Shown: positions 7,427-15,398 of the stretch, piece after piece
Layout of the letters: each line of letters starts with the position of its first letter
Numbering within the stretch: the first letter of the stretch is position 1
From: Glaciecola sp. UBA1851
Lineage (GTDB): Bacteria; Pseudomonadota; Gammaproteobacteria; Enterobacterales; Alteromonadaceae
Direction: 5' to 3'
Length of the DNA stretch: 25,906 bases
Assembly (NCBI GenBank): GCA_002338515.1
Contig: DDIL01000173.1
Coordinates: forward strand, 14,524 to 40,429
Notes under the pieces: model-generated
The model's input: only the letters and a program-made list of their open reading frames with translations
What the model was told of the DNA's origin: nothing
Databases searched by the model: none
Position numbers and translations under genes: made by a program

Positions 7427-8329
7427 GTGTTTTCTATTTCTACTCCTAAAACAACTCAAGAATTGGAAGAATACTTTTACTTCCGATGGCTTTGGTTACG
7501 TGAACCCTGGGGTTATCCTGAAGGTTCTGAAAAAGATGAATATGAAAGTGTAAGTGAACACAGAATCATTAAAACGGGAGCTGGTGAAATTGTTGCATGC
7601 GGTAGAGTGCATTTAAATACATCAGAAGAGGCACAGATTAGACACATAGCGGTTAATAAAGCGTTTCGCCGTAAAGGTCTAGGTGAAATGATTATTAGTA
7701 CTCTGGAGCAAGTCGCTAGAGACTTAGGTGCAGAACGAGCCGTTACCAATTCAAGAGAGACTTCGATTAAATTTTTCAGCGCTAATGGATTTATCATAGC
7801 AGATGATGCCCCCACAGAGCTCGGTAAGCTGAAACGCAAACAGATGGCAAAAAGCTTAGTTGATAATAACGTACTAATACTTCACCCAAAATGGTGTAAC
7901 GAATTACAAAGTACGTGGCATGATAAAATCCCTATTAGCGAGCATATGGGAATAAAGCTTTACCAATATACAGAAAAAACCATTGAAACTAGAGCATCGC
8001 TTAACCGCAACGTGAACTTACATGGTTCTATGTTTGCCGGTAGTATTTATTCACTCGCCACCCTGACTGGCTGGGGAATGATTTTTCTCCAACTGAAACA
8101 AAAAGGGTTGCAAGGAGAAATTGTTTTAGGAGACGCGAATATTCACTATCATAAACCAGTCACAATGCAGCCAAGGGCTGTGTGTAATATAGAATCGATT
8201 AGAGCGCAATTTTCGTTTCTTCAAAAGAAAAAAAAATGCCCTGTGTCTTTAACAGTTGATATTTTTGACGCAGACAAAGCAGTGGCAGAGTTTTCAGCTC
8301 AGTATTGGATACTACCTATACGAGACTAA
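7427..8329 (+). CDS. GNAT acetyltransferase / hotdog thioesterase fusion (YiiD/FabY-like)
   Basis: A 300-residue two-domain protein matching E. coli YiiD (renamed FabY). The N-terminal half, about residues 1-145, is a GNAT domain with a plausible acetyl-CoA loop RRKGLGEMII and a conserved opening with FRWLWLREPW. The C-terminal half, from about 155, is a hotdog thioesterase-like domain with HGSMFAGSIYSLATLTGWG and a DANIHYHKP strand. Relatives have been linked to initiation of fatty-acid synthesis through the acyl-carrier protein, but that activity is family knowledge and not shown here. The start is GTG with GAAGGGA six bases upstream. It lies 30 bases after dtd, so the two are probably co-transcribed, as in E. 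coli. A strong terminator follows. Confidence 0.87.
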   Translation: MFSISTPKTTQELEEYFYFRWLWLREPWGYPEGSEKDEYESVSEHRIIKTGAGEIVACGRVHLNTSEEAQIRHIAVNKAFRRKGLGEMIISTLEQVARDLGAERAVTNSRETSIKFFSANGFIIADDAPTELGKLKRKQMAKSLVDNNVLILHPKWCNELQSTWHDKIPISEHMGIKLYQYTEKTIETRASLNRNVNLHGSMFAGSIYSLATLTGWGMIFLQLKQKGLQGEIVLGDANIHYHKPVTMQPRAVCNIESIRAQFSFLQKKKKCPVSLTVDIFDADKAVAEFSAQYWILPIRD

Positions 8330-8341
8330 GAATCGAATTTT

Positions 8342-8387
8342 AAACACAAAAAAAGGAGGCAATAATTGTCTCCTTTTTTTTGTGTTT
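8342..8387. terminator. Strong bidirectional terminator between yiiD-like gene and rpoH
   Basis: A long stem is formed by AAACACAAAAAAAGGAG (8342-8358) and CTCCTTTTTTTTGTGTTT (8370-8387), with one T bulged and further pairing towards a three-base loop. A and T runs on either side let it work in both directions for the converging genes. Confidence 0.88.
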
Positions 8388-8400
8388 CTTTTATTTTATA

Positions 8401-9255
8401 TTAAGCAGCCATTGCAGCTTGTAGCTTTTTCATTGCATTTTTTTCAATTTGACGAACGCGTTCTGCAGATACTTCGTACTCATCAGCTAAATCTTGCAAC
8501 GTCAACTTATCATCTGCTAACCAACGTGTTTCTATAATGTGCTGACTTCTATCATCAAGCGTTTTGATAGCGGCATATAAGCGTTTAGATGCTAATTCAT
8601 CCCAGTCCGAATTAATAACAGACATTTCCACATCAGTAGACTTATCTTCTAAAAATTGGGCAGGACTAAAGCTAGTTGACTCGTCATCATCATTGCCAAG
8701 ATCAAATGCAGTGTCCTGATTCGCCATGCGCGATTCCATTTGAAGTACTTCTTTTGTGCTAACATTTAACTCTTCTGCTACTTTTTGTACTTCTTCATGA
8801 GTAAACCAACCTAATCTTTTCTTTGCTTTCCTTAAGTTAAAGAATAATTTACGTTGGGCTTTTGTGGTTGCGACCTTTACGATTCGCCAGTTTTTCAACA
8901 CAAACTCATGAATTTCAGCTTTGATCCAATGAACAGCAAATGAAACTAGACGCACGCCCACATTTGGGTCAAAACGTTTTACCGCTTTCATTAAACCAAT
9001 GTTACCTTCTTGAATAAGGTCTGCTTGCGGAAGGCCATAACCTGAGTAAGATTTAGCTATATGCACTACAAATCGAAGATGCGACATAACTAGCTCGCGA
9101 GCGGCTTCTAAATCTTCGTTTTCAAACAACCTGACGGCCAATGATTTCTCTTGCTCTGCCGATAACATTTCTATGCTAGATACAGCTTGCATATAACTTT
9201 CGATACTGCCGTTATGGGATACCGATAAAGCTAATGATTGCATGTCTTTGGTCAT
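8401..9255 (-). CDS. rpoH: Heat-shock sigma factor sigma-32
   Basis: RpoH directs RNA polymerase to heat-shock promoters (chaperones, proteases). The 284 residues have the full layout: N-terminal MQSLAL, region 2 with SHLRFVVHIAKSY, DLIQEGNIGLMKAVKRFDP and VSFAVHWIKAEIHE, the RpoH box QRKLFFNLRK, region 3, and region 4 ending in SAERVRQIEKNAMKKL. The start has GAGG just upstream and agrees with the E. coli protein, which begins MTDKMQSLAL. In many gammaproteobacteria rpoH directly follows ftsX; here two opposite-strand genes (9625-12090) lie between them, so rpoH must rely on its own promoters. A sigma-E-type promoter is visible about 100 bases upstream. An RNA-thermometer fold, known from E. 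coli rpoH mRNA, could not be assessed by eye. Confidence 0.97.
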   Translation of the reverse strand: MTKDMQSLALSVSHNGSIESYMQAVSSIEMLSAEQEKSLAVRLFENEDLEAARELVMSHLRFVVHIAKSYSGYGLPQADLIQEGNIGLMKAVKRFDPNVGVRLVSFAVHWIKAEIHEFVLKNWRIVKVATTKAQRKLFFNLRKAKKRLGWFTHEEVQKVAEELNVSTKEVLQMESRMANQDTAFDLGNDDDESTSFSPAQFLEDKSTDVEMSVINSDWDELASKRLYAAIKTLDDRSQHIIETRWLADDKLTLQDLADEYEVSAERVRQIEKNAMKKLQAAMAA

Positions 9256-9357
9256 TCTTACCTCATTACTGATATTGAGTGCTTTCGATAGGTACGCATT
9301 AGCGCTAATTTTGGTCTTTTTAGCTATCGTGCACTTTGAATTTGCTGATTATGTGTC

Positions 9358-9385
9358 TTCCGACAAGATAATAGACCAGAAGTTC
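9358..9385 (-). promoter_or_regulatory. Candidate sigma-E promoter for rpoH
   Basis: Read on the - strand, GAACTT (9385-9380) is followed after exactly 16 bases by TCGGAA (9363-9358). The sigma-E consensus is GAACTT, N16, TCTGA; only one base of the -10 differs. Transcription would begin near 9350, about 95 bases before the rpoH start. E. coli rpoH has a sigma-E promoter (P3) of the same form, so the placement makes biological sense. An alternative sigma-70 promoter may overlap it. Confidence 0.62.
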
Positions 9386-9424
9386 TCAGCAATTCTTTCA
9401 AATTAGTTTATTTATACTGTGTAA

Positions 9425-9481
9425 ATATAAGGGTTAAGCCTAAAAACTCAAGCCTTATATCGTAAAAAGTATAAACTTTTT
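9425..9481. repeat. Two adjacent short stem-loops
   Basis: ATATAAGG (9425-9432) pairs perfectly with CCTTATAT (9453-9460). Immediately after, AAAAAGT (9464-9470) pairs with ACTTTTT (9475-9481) around a four-base loop. They lie between the divergent rpoH and EAL-HDOD promoters and could be operators, weak terminators or simply AT-rich palindromes. Apart from these and the two promoters, nothing is seen in the 369-base gap 9256-9624. Confidence 0.35.
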
Positions 9482-9523
9482 AAGTTAAATTTCCTCATTT
9501 ATAAAATTAAAATAAATTAACCC

Positions 9524-9550
9524 TAAAAAACAGAGAATTATGTGCGATAA
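9524..9550 (+). promoter_or_regulatory. Candidate FliA (sigma-28) promoter for the EAL-HDOD genes
   Basis: TAAAAAAC (9524-9531), then 11 bases, then TGCGATAA (9543-9550). The sigma-28 consensus is TAAAGTTT, N11, GCCGATAA. The best-conserved parts, TAAA and CGATAA, match fully at the exact spacing. The start codon is 75 bases downstream. A flagellar sigma factor would suit a c-di-GMP-type protein that acts on motility. Motif-based only. Confidence 0.5.
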
Positions 9551-9624
9551 AAAGTAATGGTATTTAATAAGCTTCGTGTAGTTATCGAACAAAACTCAAT
9601 TTCAAAAAACATTTAAGGAAATAG

Positions 9625-10854
9625 ATGTTCAATTACGTAGCAAGACAAGCAATTTATGATCACAATAAAAACGTATTTGCTTATGAACTTTTATTTAGAG
9701 ATGGAATAATAAATTGTTTTCCTAATATTTCTCAGAGCGAAGCAACTAGCAATATTCTAGCAGGCAGTCATTTATCAATTGGTGTTGAAAACATAACCGA
9801 CAACCGGCCTGCTTTTATTAATTTTCACACCGACTCACTTTTATATCGGTTTCCATCATCGCTAGATCCTTTAAACGTGATTATCGAAATTGTAGAAACC
9901 GTAGATATTACAGATGAACTTATTGCTGCTTGCCAACATATTGCAAACTTAGGCTATAAAATTGCACTAGATGATTATGACTTTTCTGAAAAATGGGACG
10001 CATTGATCCCTTTAGCTCAATATATAAAAATTGAAGTTTCAGATATCGATTTTTCAAATTCACGTAAAAAAACTAAAATAGACACGTTAATTAGAAGTGG
10101 CAAAACCTTAATTGCTGAAAGAGTTGAAACACTTACTGAGTTCGAAGAGTTGAAAAGAGTCGGTTTTGACTTATTCCAAGGTTACTTTCTTTCAAAACCA
10201 GAAGTCGTTAAACATAGAAATATAGAAATCAACCTAACGTCTATTATTGAACTGGTCGACATTAGCGTTTCCAAAGAATTCAACTATGAAAAAATTAACA
10301 ACATCTTTGAAAAAGATGTTGGATTATCTTATAAGCTAATGCGCTTCATTAACAACCCACTATTTAATAAACGGCAGCGTATCGATTCTTTGAGCCACGC
10401 GCTTAAATACTTGGGCGAAGTGGAGCTCAAAAAATTTATTGCACTTATTGCGTTAGCTAGCCTTAAAGGCGAAAAGCCTATCGATTTGGTTTATACCAGT
10501 TTATGTCGGGCGCAATTTTGTAAATTAATAGCTACCGAGATGAAACTCACTAACGAAACTACCTTAGGTTTTGTAATTGGCTTGTTTTCTTTAGTGGATG
10601 CGCTAATTGACTTACCTATGCCTGAAGTAATGAACAAAATGCCATTTTCAGATGAAGCTAAAAAAGTACTTTGTCATCAAGATCATAGTGGTTCCTTAGC
10701 CTTGCAATTTCAATTATGCTTAGCCATAGAAATTGCCGACTGGGATGCAATTGATTTATTAGCTAAGAAAACAAACCTCACGTTACCCATCATATTTACT
10801 AAGTATTATGAATCAATGGAATGGGCTAACGAAATGAAAACTTTGATGTCATAG
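9625..10854 (+). CDS. EAL-HDOD signalling protein (CdgJ/YuxH-like), first copy
   Basis: A 409-residue cytoplasmic protein with an N-terminal EAL domain (about 5-200) and a C-terminal HDOD domain (about 205-390). EAL domains hydrolyse or bind cyclic di-GMP; HDOD domains mediate protein contacts in signalling. The EAL motif reads ELL (Glu21). Other catalytic-type positions appear kept: Asn66, Glu88, Asp116-Asp117, Lys135, Glu165 and Gln185 in QGYFLSKP. Phosphodiesterase activity is therefore possible but the changed motif leaves doubt. The HDOD part has the usual SYKLMRFINNP and LKYLGEVELKKF. A good AAGGAAA site precedes the ATG, and a FliA-like promoter lies upstream. A paralogue follows after 12 bases. 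V. cholerae CdgJ, of the same architecture, affects motility. Confidence 0.88.
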   Translation: MFNYVARQAIYDHNKNVFAYELLFRDGIINCFPNISQSEATSNILAGSHLSIGVENITDNRPAFINFHTDSLLYRFPSSLDPLNVIIEIVETVDITDELIAACQHIANLGYKIALDDYDFSEKWDALIPLAQYIKIEVSDIDFSNSRKKTKIDTLIRSGKTLIAERVETLTEFEELKRVGFDLFQGYFLSKPEVVKHRNIEINLTSIIELVDISVSKEFNYEKINNIFEKDVGLSYKLMRFINNPLFNKRQRIDSLSHALKYLGEVELKKFIALIALASLKGEKPIDLVYTSLCRAQFCKLIATEMKLTNETTLGFVIGLFSLVDALIDLPMPEVMNKMPFSDEAKKVLCHQDHSGSLALQFQLCLAIEIADWDAIDLLAKKTNLTLPIIFTKYYESMEWANEMKTLMS

Positions 10855-10866
10855 GAATACAACAAT

Positions 10867-12090
10867 ATGCAACTTTTTGCTCGCGAGCCAATATTTGATA
10901 AAAGCCAAAATATTTTTGCGTATCAATTTATATATCGCAACGGAATAAACGGTAGCTTTCCGATGGAGTTGGCAAGTAGCACAATAGAAGAAGATGATAC
11001 ACAAGGATTAAATATAGATGACTTACTTCAAGTAAAACACACTGTAATTAATGTACTGCCTGATTTGACAGAAGAATTCAGCGAAACGTTTAGCTCTGAA
11101 GGGATCTTGATCGAGTTTTCTGAATTGGCGGTTGCACCAAGTAAACTGATGCTTGAACAAATCGCAAAAATGAAACAATTAGGTTTTGGATTTATTATTA
11201 GAGAGTCTCAACTAGAATGGGAGAGTCTTATTCCCTTTTGTGATTTTGTAAAAGTATCCTTAAAACATAATCCTGTCGAATTCATTGAAAAAATAATAAA
11301 CATGCTAAGTGGTTCTAATATAAAAATCATAGCAACAGACATACATACACAGTTCCAGTTTGAACAGTGTATCAAGCTTGATGTTGACTATATACAAGGT
11401 TTTTTCTTTTTAGATTCTAAGAAAAAAGATGAACAAAACTTACCTACTAGCAAATTAGCTTATTTGCAATTGATGACAGAAATTGCAAAACCAGATTTAG
11501 ATGTAAATTTGCTAGAAGATATTTTCAAAAAAGACCCGACTTTATCTTATTTGTTAATAAAATTTATTAACAATCCTTTAGTCAATAAATCTCATAAAAT
11601 CACATCAATTCGTCACGCTATTAATTATTTAGGCGAACTAATGATTAGACGATTTGTGGCTATTATTTCATTGGCGGGTCTTAATTCCGACCAACCACAA
11701 GAGTTATTAAATTTGTCACTATCAAGAGCAAAATTTTGCGAAATGGTAGACGCGGAAATGTATGGTGAATCAGATGCTATGTCCGCATTTTTAGTTGGCT
11801 TGTTCTCGTTAATAGACATCATTCTAAAAAGAGACATGCGTAAATTATTAGAGAAAATAGAGTTAGACGATTCCATACTAGTTGCGCTGTTAAAAGGAGA
11901 AGGAAATTACGCCAGTATTTTAAGTGTGTCTAAAGCCATTGAAGCTGGTAATTGGAGCAAACTGTATACAGTCGCGGGTGAAATCAATGTGGAGAAAGAA
12001 CATTTGTTTGATTTACACCGTCAAGCAGTTAGATGGCAGTATGATATGACAGATGCAATATCGCCATTATTTCCGGTAGTTAAGCCATAA
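10867..12090 (+). CDS. EAL-HDOD signalling protein, degenerate second copy
   Basis: A 407-residue paralogue of the preceding protein, clearly alignable over its whole length: FAREPIFD at the start, IQGFFF at the end of the EAL domain, FINNPLVNK and NYLGELMIRRF in the HDOD domain. The EAL active site is largely lost. The EAL glutamate position reads Gln20, the Asp-Asp pair is Arg112-Glu113, and the late glutamate is Thr157, while Asn62, Glu83, Lys129 and Gln177 remain. Metal-dependent phosphodiesterase activity is thus very unlikely; it may bind nucleotide or partner the first copy. The gene starts 12 bases after its neighbour and is surely co-transcribed. It ends only nine bases from the converging ftsX stop, with no terminator between. 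Confidence 0.86.
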   Translation: MQLFAREPIFDKSQNIFAYQFIYRNGINGSFPMELASSTIEEDDTQGLNIDDLLQVKHTVINVLPDLTEEFSETFSSEGILIEFSELAVAPSKLMLEQIAKMKQLGFGFIIRESQLEWESLIPFCDFVKVSLKHNPVEFIEKIINMLSGSNIKIIATDIHTQFQFEQCIKLDVDYIQGFFFLDSKKKDEQNLPTSKLAYLQLMTEIAKPDLDVNLLEDIFKKDPTLSYLLIKFINNPLVNKSHKITSIRHAINYLGELMIRRFVAIISLAGLNSDQPQELLNLSLSRAKFCEMVDAEMYGESDAMSAFLVGLFSLIDIILKRDMRKLLEKIELDDSILVALLKGEGNYASILSVSKAIEAGNWSKLYTVAGEINVEKEHLFDLHRQAVRWQYDMTDAISPLFPVVKP

Positions 12091-12099
12091 AACACCCAA

Positions 12100-13077
12100 T
12101 TACTCTGGCTCGATATCATTTACGTGTTTACGCACAGATAAAAATGAGCCAGCTAAACCAAGACTAATAGACACGGCTAACATTATAAGTAACGCTTGCA
12201 TATTTAACCCAGTGATATCTAGTTTTATTTGATACTGCGCCATAAATTCATCAAGCGACCATCCAATCCATATTAAGATGAGGGTAACTGTTACCCAAGC
12301 CATTACTCCGCCTAATAACCCGAACCAAAATCCTGTGTATAAAAAAGGGCGTTGAATGAATGCATCGGTTGCACCAACCAGTTTCATCACTAAAATTTCA
12401 TCACGTTTGTTGTAGATATTTAAACGAATTGTATTACCAATAATTAGTACAACCGCAAAAAACAACAATAAAGCTAAGATATACACTAATTCTTTGGCAA
12501 TTTTTAACAGCCCATAAAGCCTTTCAAGCCACTCAATGTCTAGCTTACCAATATCCACTTCTCTTTCTTTTTTTAGCTTATCAAGCAAAATACCTGCAGC
12601 TGTTGGCGATGCATGTTTGCTTGTTGGTGTCACTAAAACGACAGCGGGAAGAGGATTTTCATCCAAATAATCTAATGCTTCACCTAATCCAGACAATCGT
12701 TGGAACTCATCTAATGCCTGTTCTGATGAAACATATGAAACGGCATTAATTTCATTCCAAGTTCTTAGCCTTTTTAGTAGCTGTTGAGCCTGACTTTCAG
12801 TAACAGAACCACGCAGGAATAAAGAGATTTCAGAGGCTTGTTGCCATTGTTCAGTTATTTTTTCAGTGTTTGCCACCATGATATACAACGTACTTGGCAA
12901 AGTAAGGCTAAACCCCAACACACCTATTGTCATTAACGAAGCAAACGGAGTTCGGTAAAGCTCACCAAGACTATGCAACCCTTGTCGAATATGGTCAGCA
13001 AAGAACATAAAAAAACGTTGGATTATGCCTACCTTATTGTTAGACGCCTGCTGTCTGCCTTTAAACAACAAACTCAT
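12100..13077 (-). CDS. ftsX: Cell-division permease-like protein FtsX
   Basis: Inner-membrane partner of FtsE; the complex joins the divisome and governs activation of peptidoglycan amidases through a periplasmic activator. Four membrane segments are visible (about residues 43-64, 193-215, 238-262 and 290-312). The large periplasmic loop between the first two holds ISLFLRG and DEFQRLSGLGEALDYLDENP. The conserved IYNKRDEILVMKLVGATDAFIQRPFLY block (here shown as IYNKRDEILVMKL and VGATDAFIQRPF) follows the second helix. I chose ATG 13077, which forms an ATGA overlap with the ftsE stop and has AAGGTGAT upstream, over the in-frame TTG two codons earlier. The result is 325 residues. It is the last gene of the ftsYEX block; rpoH, the usual next gene, is displaced. 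Confidence 0.95.
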   Translation of the reverse strand: MSLLFKGRQQASNNKVGIIQRFFMFFADHIRQGLHSLGELYRTPFASLMTIGVLGFSLTLPSTLYIMVANTEKITEQWQQASEISLFLRGSVTESQAQQLLKRLRTWNEINAVSYVSSEQALDEFQRLSGLGEALDYLDENPLPAVVLVTPTSKHASPTAAGILLDKLKKEREVDIGKLDIEWLERLYGLLKIAKELVYILALLLFFAVVLIIGNTIRLNIYNKRDEILVMKLVGATDAFIQRPFLYTGFWFGLLGGVMAWVTVTLILIWIGWSLDEFMAQYQIKLDITGLNMQALLIMLAVSISLGLAGSFLSVRKHVNDIEPE

Positions 13078-13760
13078 GCCCAATCACCTTCATTTTGCTC
13101 TAATCCATCAGTAATCATTCGTCCAGATTTTAATGTCAGCGTTCGATACTTCATTCGAGCGATTAAACCAAGGTCGTGAGTCGCAATAAACACTGATACA
13201 CCTGCCTTATTGAAGTCCTCAAACAGACGTATAATTTCCATTGAAAGCTTTGGATCTAAGTTACCAGTAGGTTCATCCGCTAATAATAGAGGGGGACGGT
13301 TTACAATAGCGCGCGCAATGCCAACTCGTTGCTGCTCTCCACCTGAGAGGGTAATAGGTAAATTTCGAGACTTATTGCCCAAACCTACCATCTCTAATGC
13401 CGCATCCACTCGTTTAATAATTGTTTTTCTTGTGTGTCCTTCAATAATTAAAGGCAAAGCGACATTGTCAAACACTGATTTATCCATCAGTAACTGATGG
13501 CTTTGGAAGATCATGCCTATGTCTCTGCGAATAAATGCAATTTGTTTGCGTTTGATATTGCTGAGGTCATGGCCATTAATCAGTACTTTGCCTACAGTAG
13601 GCCTTTCCATTAAGCTGATTAACTTTAATAAGGTACTTTTACCCGCTCCAGAGTGGCCGGTTAAAAAAGCCATTTCACCCTGTTCAAGATGAAAATTAAC
13701 TTTACTGAGTGCTTGTTGCCCACCTGGGTAGGTTTTGCTGACATCTTCAAATTTGATCAT
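13074..13760 (-). CDS. ftsE: Cell-division ATP-binding protein FtsE
   Basis: ATPase of the FtsEX complex, cytoplasmic and bound to FtsX at the division site. All ABC motifs are intact in the 228 residues: Walker A GHSGAGKS (35-42), Q-loop in MIFQSHQLL, signature LSGGEQQR (138-145), Walker B LLLADEP (158-164) with the catalytic Glu, and the H-loop in ATHD. The length is normal for the family. The ribosome site is weak (a GGTGG about ten bases upstream of ATG). The stop overlaps the ftsX start by four bases. A 189-base gap separates it from ftsY, longer than usual, so an internal promoter may exist there; none was clear by eye. Confidence 0.97.
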   Translation of the reverse strand: MIKFEDVSKTYPGGQQALSKVNFHLEQGEMAFLTGHSGAGKSTLLKLISLMERPTVGKVLINGHDLSNIKRKQIAFIRRDIGMIFQSHQLLMDKSVFDNVALPLIIEGHTRKTIIKRVDAALEMVGLGNKSRNLPITLSGGEQQRVGIARAIVNRPPLLLADEPTGNLDPKLSMEIIRLFEDFNKAGVSVFIATHDLGLIARMKYRTLTLKSGRMITDGLEQNEGDWA

Positions 13761-13949
13761 GAACTTTCAAACCACCAATACGCCTTAAATTATTATATTT
13801 TTCAGACAAGCGTTTTTTGTGCACAAAACTCTACAAACGATACTCTATTTACTTATTGATACTCTAGCATGGAAATATCCGAGCACCAATAGTGGCACCT
13901 GTTTCTGCAAAACATACCTTTAAGATTAAAATGCTAACTTAGACAAAAA

Positions 13950-15275
13950 CTAGTTTGCGAATAAAGCCTCAACAAAAGTTTTCGCATCAAACTCTTTTAA
14001 ATCGTCAATGCCTTCACCAATACCTATGTAACGAACCGGAATATTAAACTCGTCAGCCAAAGCGAAAATTACGCCACCTTTAGCACTCCCATCAAGCTTG
14101 GTTAAGTTAATACCCGTAATGCCAACAGCTTCATTGAAAATTTTAGTTTGGCTTACTGCGTTCTGACCCGTGCTGGCATCTAGCGTTAACATGACTTCAT
14201 GAGGCGCATTTGGGTTGAGCTTTTTCATCACTCTTACTACTTTTTTAAGCTCTTCTATTAAGTGATCTTTGTTTTGTAAGCGACCGGCTGTATCAGCAAT
14301 AAGTACGTCTGCTTTTTTGGCTTGTGCGGATTGAATCGCATCAAAAATAACTGAAGCACTATCCGCTCCGGTATGTTGAGCCACAACTGGAATATCATTG
14401 CGTTCACCCCACACTTCTAGTTGCTCTACTGCTGCCGCTCTAAACGTATCACCTGCAGCTAACATGACAGATTTACCCTGCGCTTGAAATTGTTTGGCCA
14501 ACTTACCTATAGTCGTTGTTTTACCCACACCATTCACACCCACCATTAAAATGACAAAAGGATGCTTTATGTTATTTTGTGTCGCAATAGAAAAATCTAA
14601 AGGCTGATTCACTTTATCTAGAATATCCTGCATTTGCCCTTGCAGCATTTTAGATAAGGCTTCACCATCTTTTAATTGCGAACTCTTTGCATTTTTTGTG
14701 AGCTCGCTGATGATTTTGTTAGTGGTATTCATGCCTACGTCAGCCAACAATAATTGGGTTTCTAACTCTTCATATAGTTCATCATCAATATTCTTTCCCA
14801 ACAATAAACTACTAAACCCACTACCAATGTTCGCCTTAGTGCGAGATAGGCTGGCTTTAAGTCGAGCAAACAATCCTTGTTTTTCTTCTTTTGTTTGCTC
14901 TTCTTTTATTTGTTCAGATTTTTCACCAGTGTGTGTATCTGTGGTAGATTCATCCTCAGCTATAGCATTGACTAAAACGTCCTCACTGGGTAAATCACTG
15001 GCTGGGTTTATACTAGAATTAATACTGGGGTTTTCATCACTATTGGTTTGCTTTTCATCACAACTATCAACATCTGATTTGCCAAACTCTTCTTCTTTTT
15101 TTTCAGGTGCGCTTGAAACACTAGTTTGCTCACCAGCTTCTTGATTTTGTGGCGCAGGCGTTGATGATTGTTCTTTTACTGACGCTTCATTTTCAATTTT
15201 ATTGCTGACATCGCTTTCAGGGCTTGACGTTTCTCCGTCTTTATTAGCCTTATCTTTTTTAAACCAATTAAACAA
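13950..15275 (-). CDS. ftsY: Signal recognition particle receptor FtsY
   Basis: GTPase receptor that docks SRP-ribosome complexes at the inner membrane. The 441 residues have the gammaproteobacterial form: an N-terminal amphipathic start (MFNWFKKDK), a long acidic, low-complexity A domain to about residue 130, then the N domain (about 135-230) and the G domain. GTPase motifs are G1 GVNGVGKT (246-253), the DTFRAAA loop, G3 DTAGR (328-332), and TKLDGSAKGG near the end. The A domain is rich in Glu, Ser and Thr and is expected to vary between species. It starts the - strand ftsY-ftsE-ftsX block and diverges from rsmD with 123 bases between. Confidence 0.97.
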   Translation of the reverse strand: MFNWFKKDKANKDGETSSPESDVSNKIENEASVKEQSSTPAPQNQEAGEQTSVSSAPEKKEEEFGKSDVDSCDEKQTNSDENPSINSSINPASDLPSEDVLVNAIAEDESTTDTHTGEKSEQIKEEQTKEEKQGLFARLKASLSRTKANIGSGFSSLLLGKNIDDELYEELETQLLLADVGMNTTNKIISELTKNAKSSQLKDGEALSKMLQGQMQDILDKVNQPLDFSIATQNNIKHPFVILMVGVNGVGKTTTIGKLAKQFQAQGKSVMLAAGDTFRAAAVEQLEVWGERNDIPVVAQHTGADSASVIFDAIQSAQAKKADVLIADTAGRLQNKDHLIEELKKVVRVMKKLNPNAPHEVMLTLDASTGQNAVSQTKIFNEAVGITGINLTKLDGSAKGGVIFALADEFNIPVRYIGIGEGIDDLKEFDAKTFVEALFAN

Positions 15276-15398
15276 TTTCGACCCCTTTTAAAACCCTTGG
15301 CTGCTCAGATATGTTTTTTACCTATAAGACAGATGCTCTTGAAGTGCATTCAGGTTAACATATAGATAACTATTCATATGATAACACTTTGACGCCCT

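Noticed and set aside
8256..8537. 93-codon + strand frame spanning the terminator and the rpoH end
   Set aside because: It runs through a strong terminator hairpin and overlaps two well-supported genes.
9558..9573. Possible sigma-54 promoter before the EAL-HDOD genes (GG and GC 12 bases apart)
   Set aside because: Only about 7 of 13 consensus positions match; the FliA-like site just upstream is much better.
14698..15144. 148-codon frame on the + strand opposite ftsY
   Set aside because: Serine- and leucine-rich shadow of the acidic, low-complexity N-terminal part of ftsY; not an independent gene.
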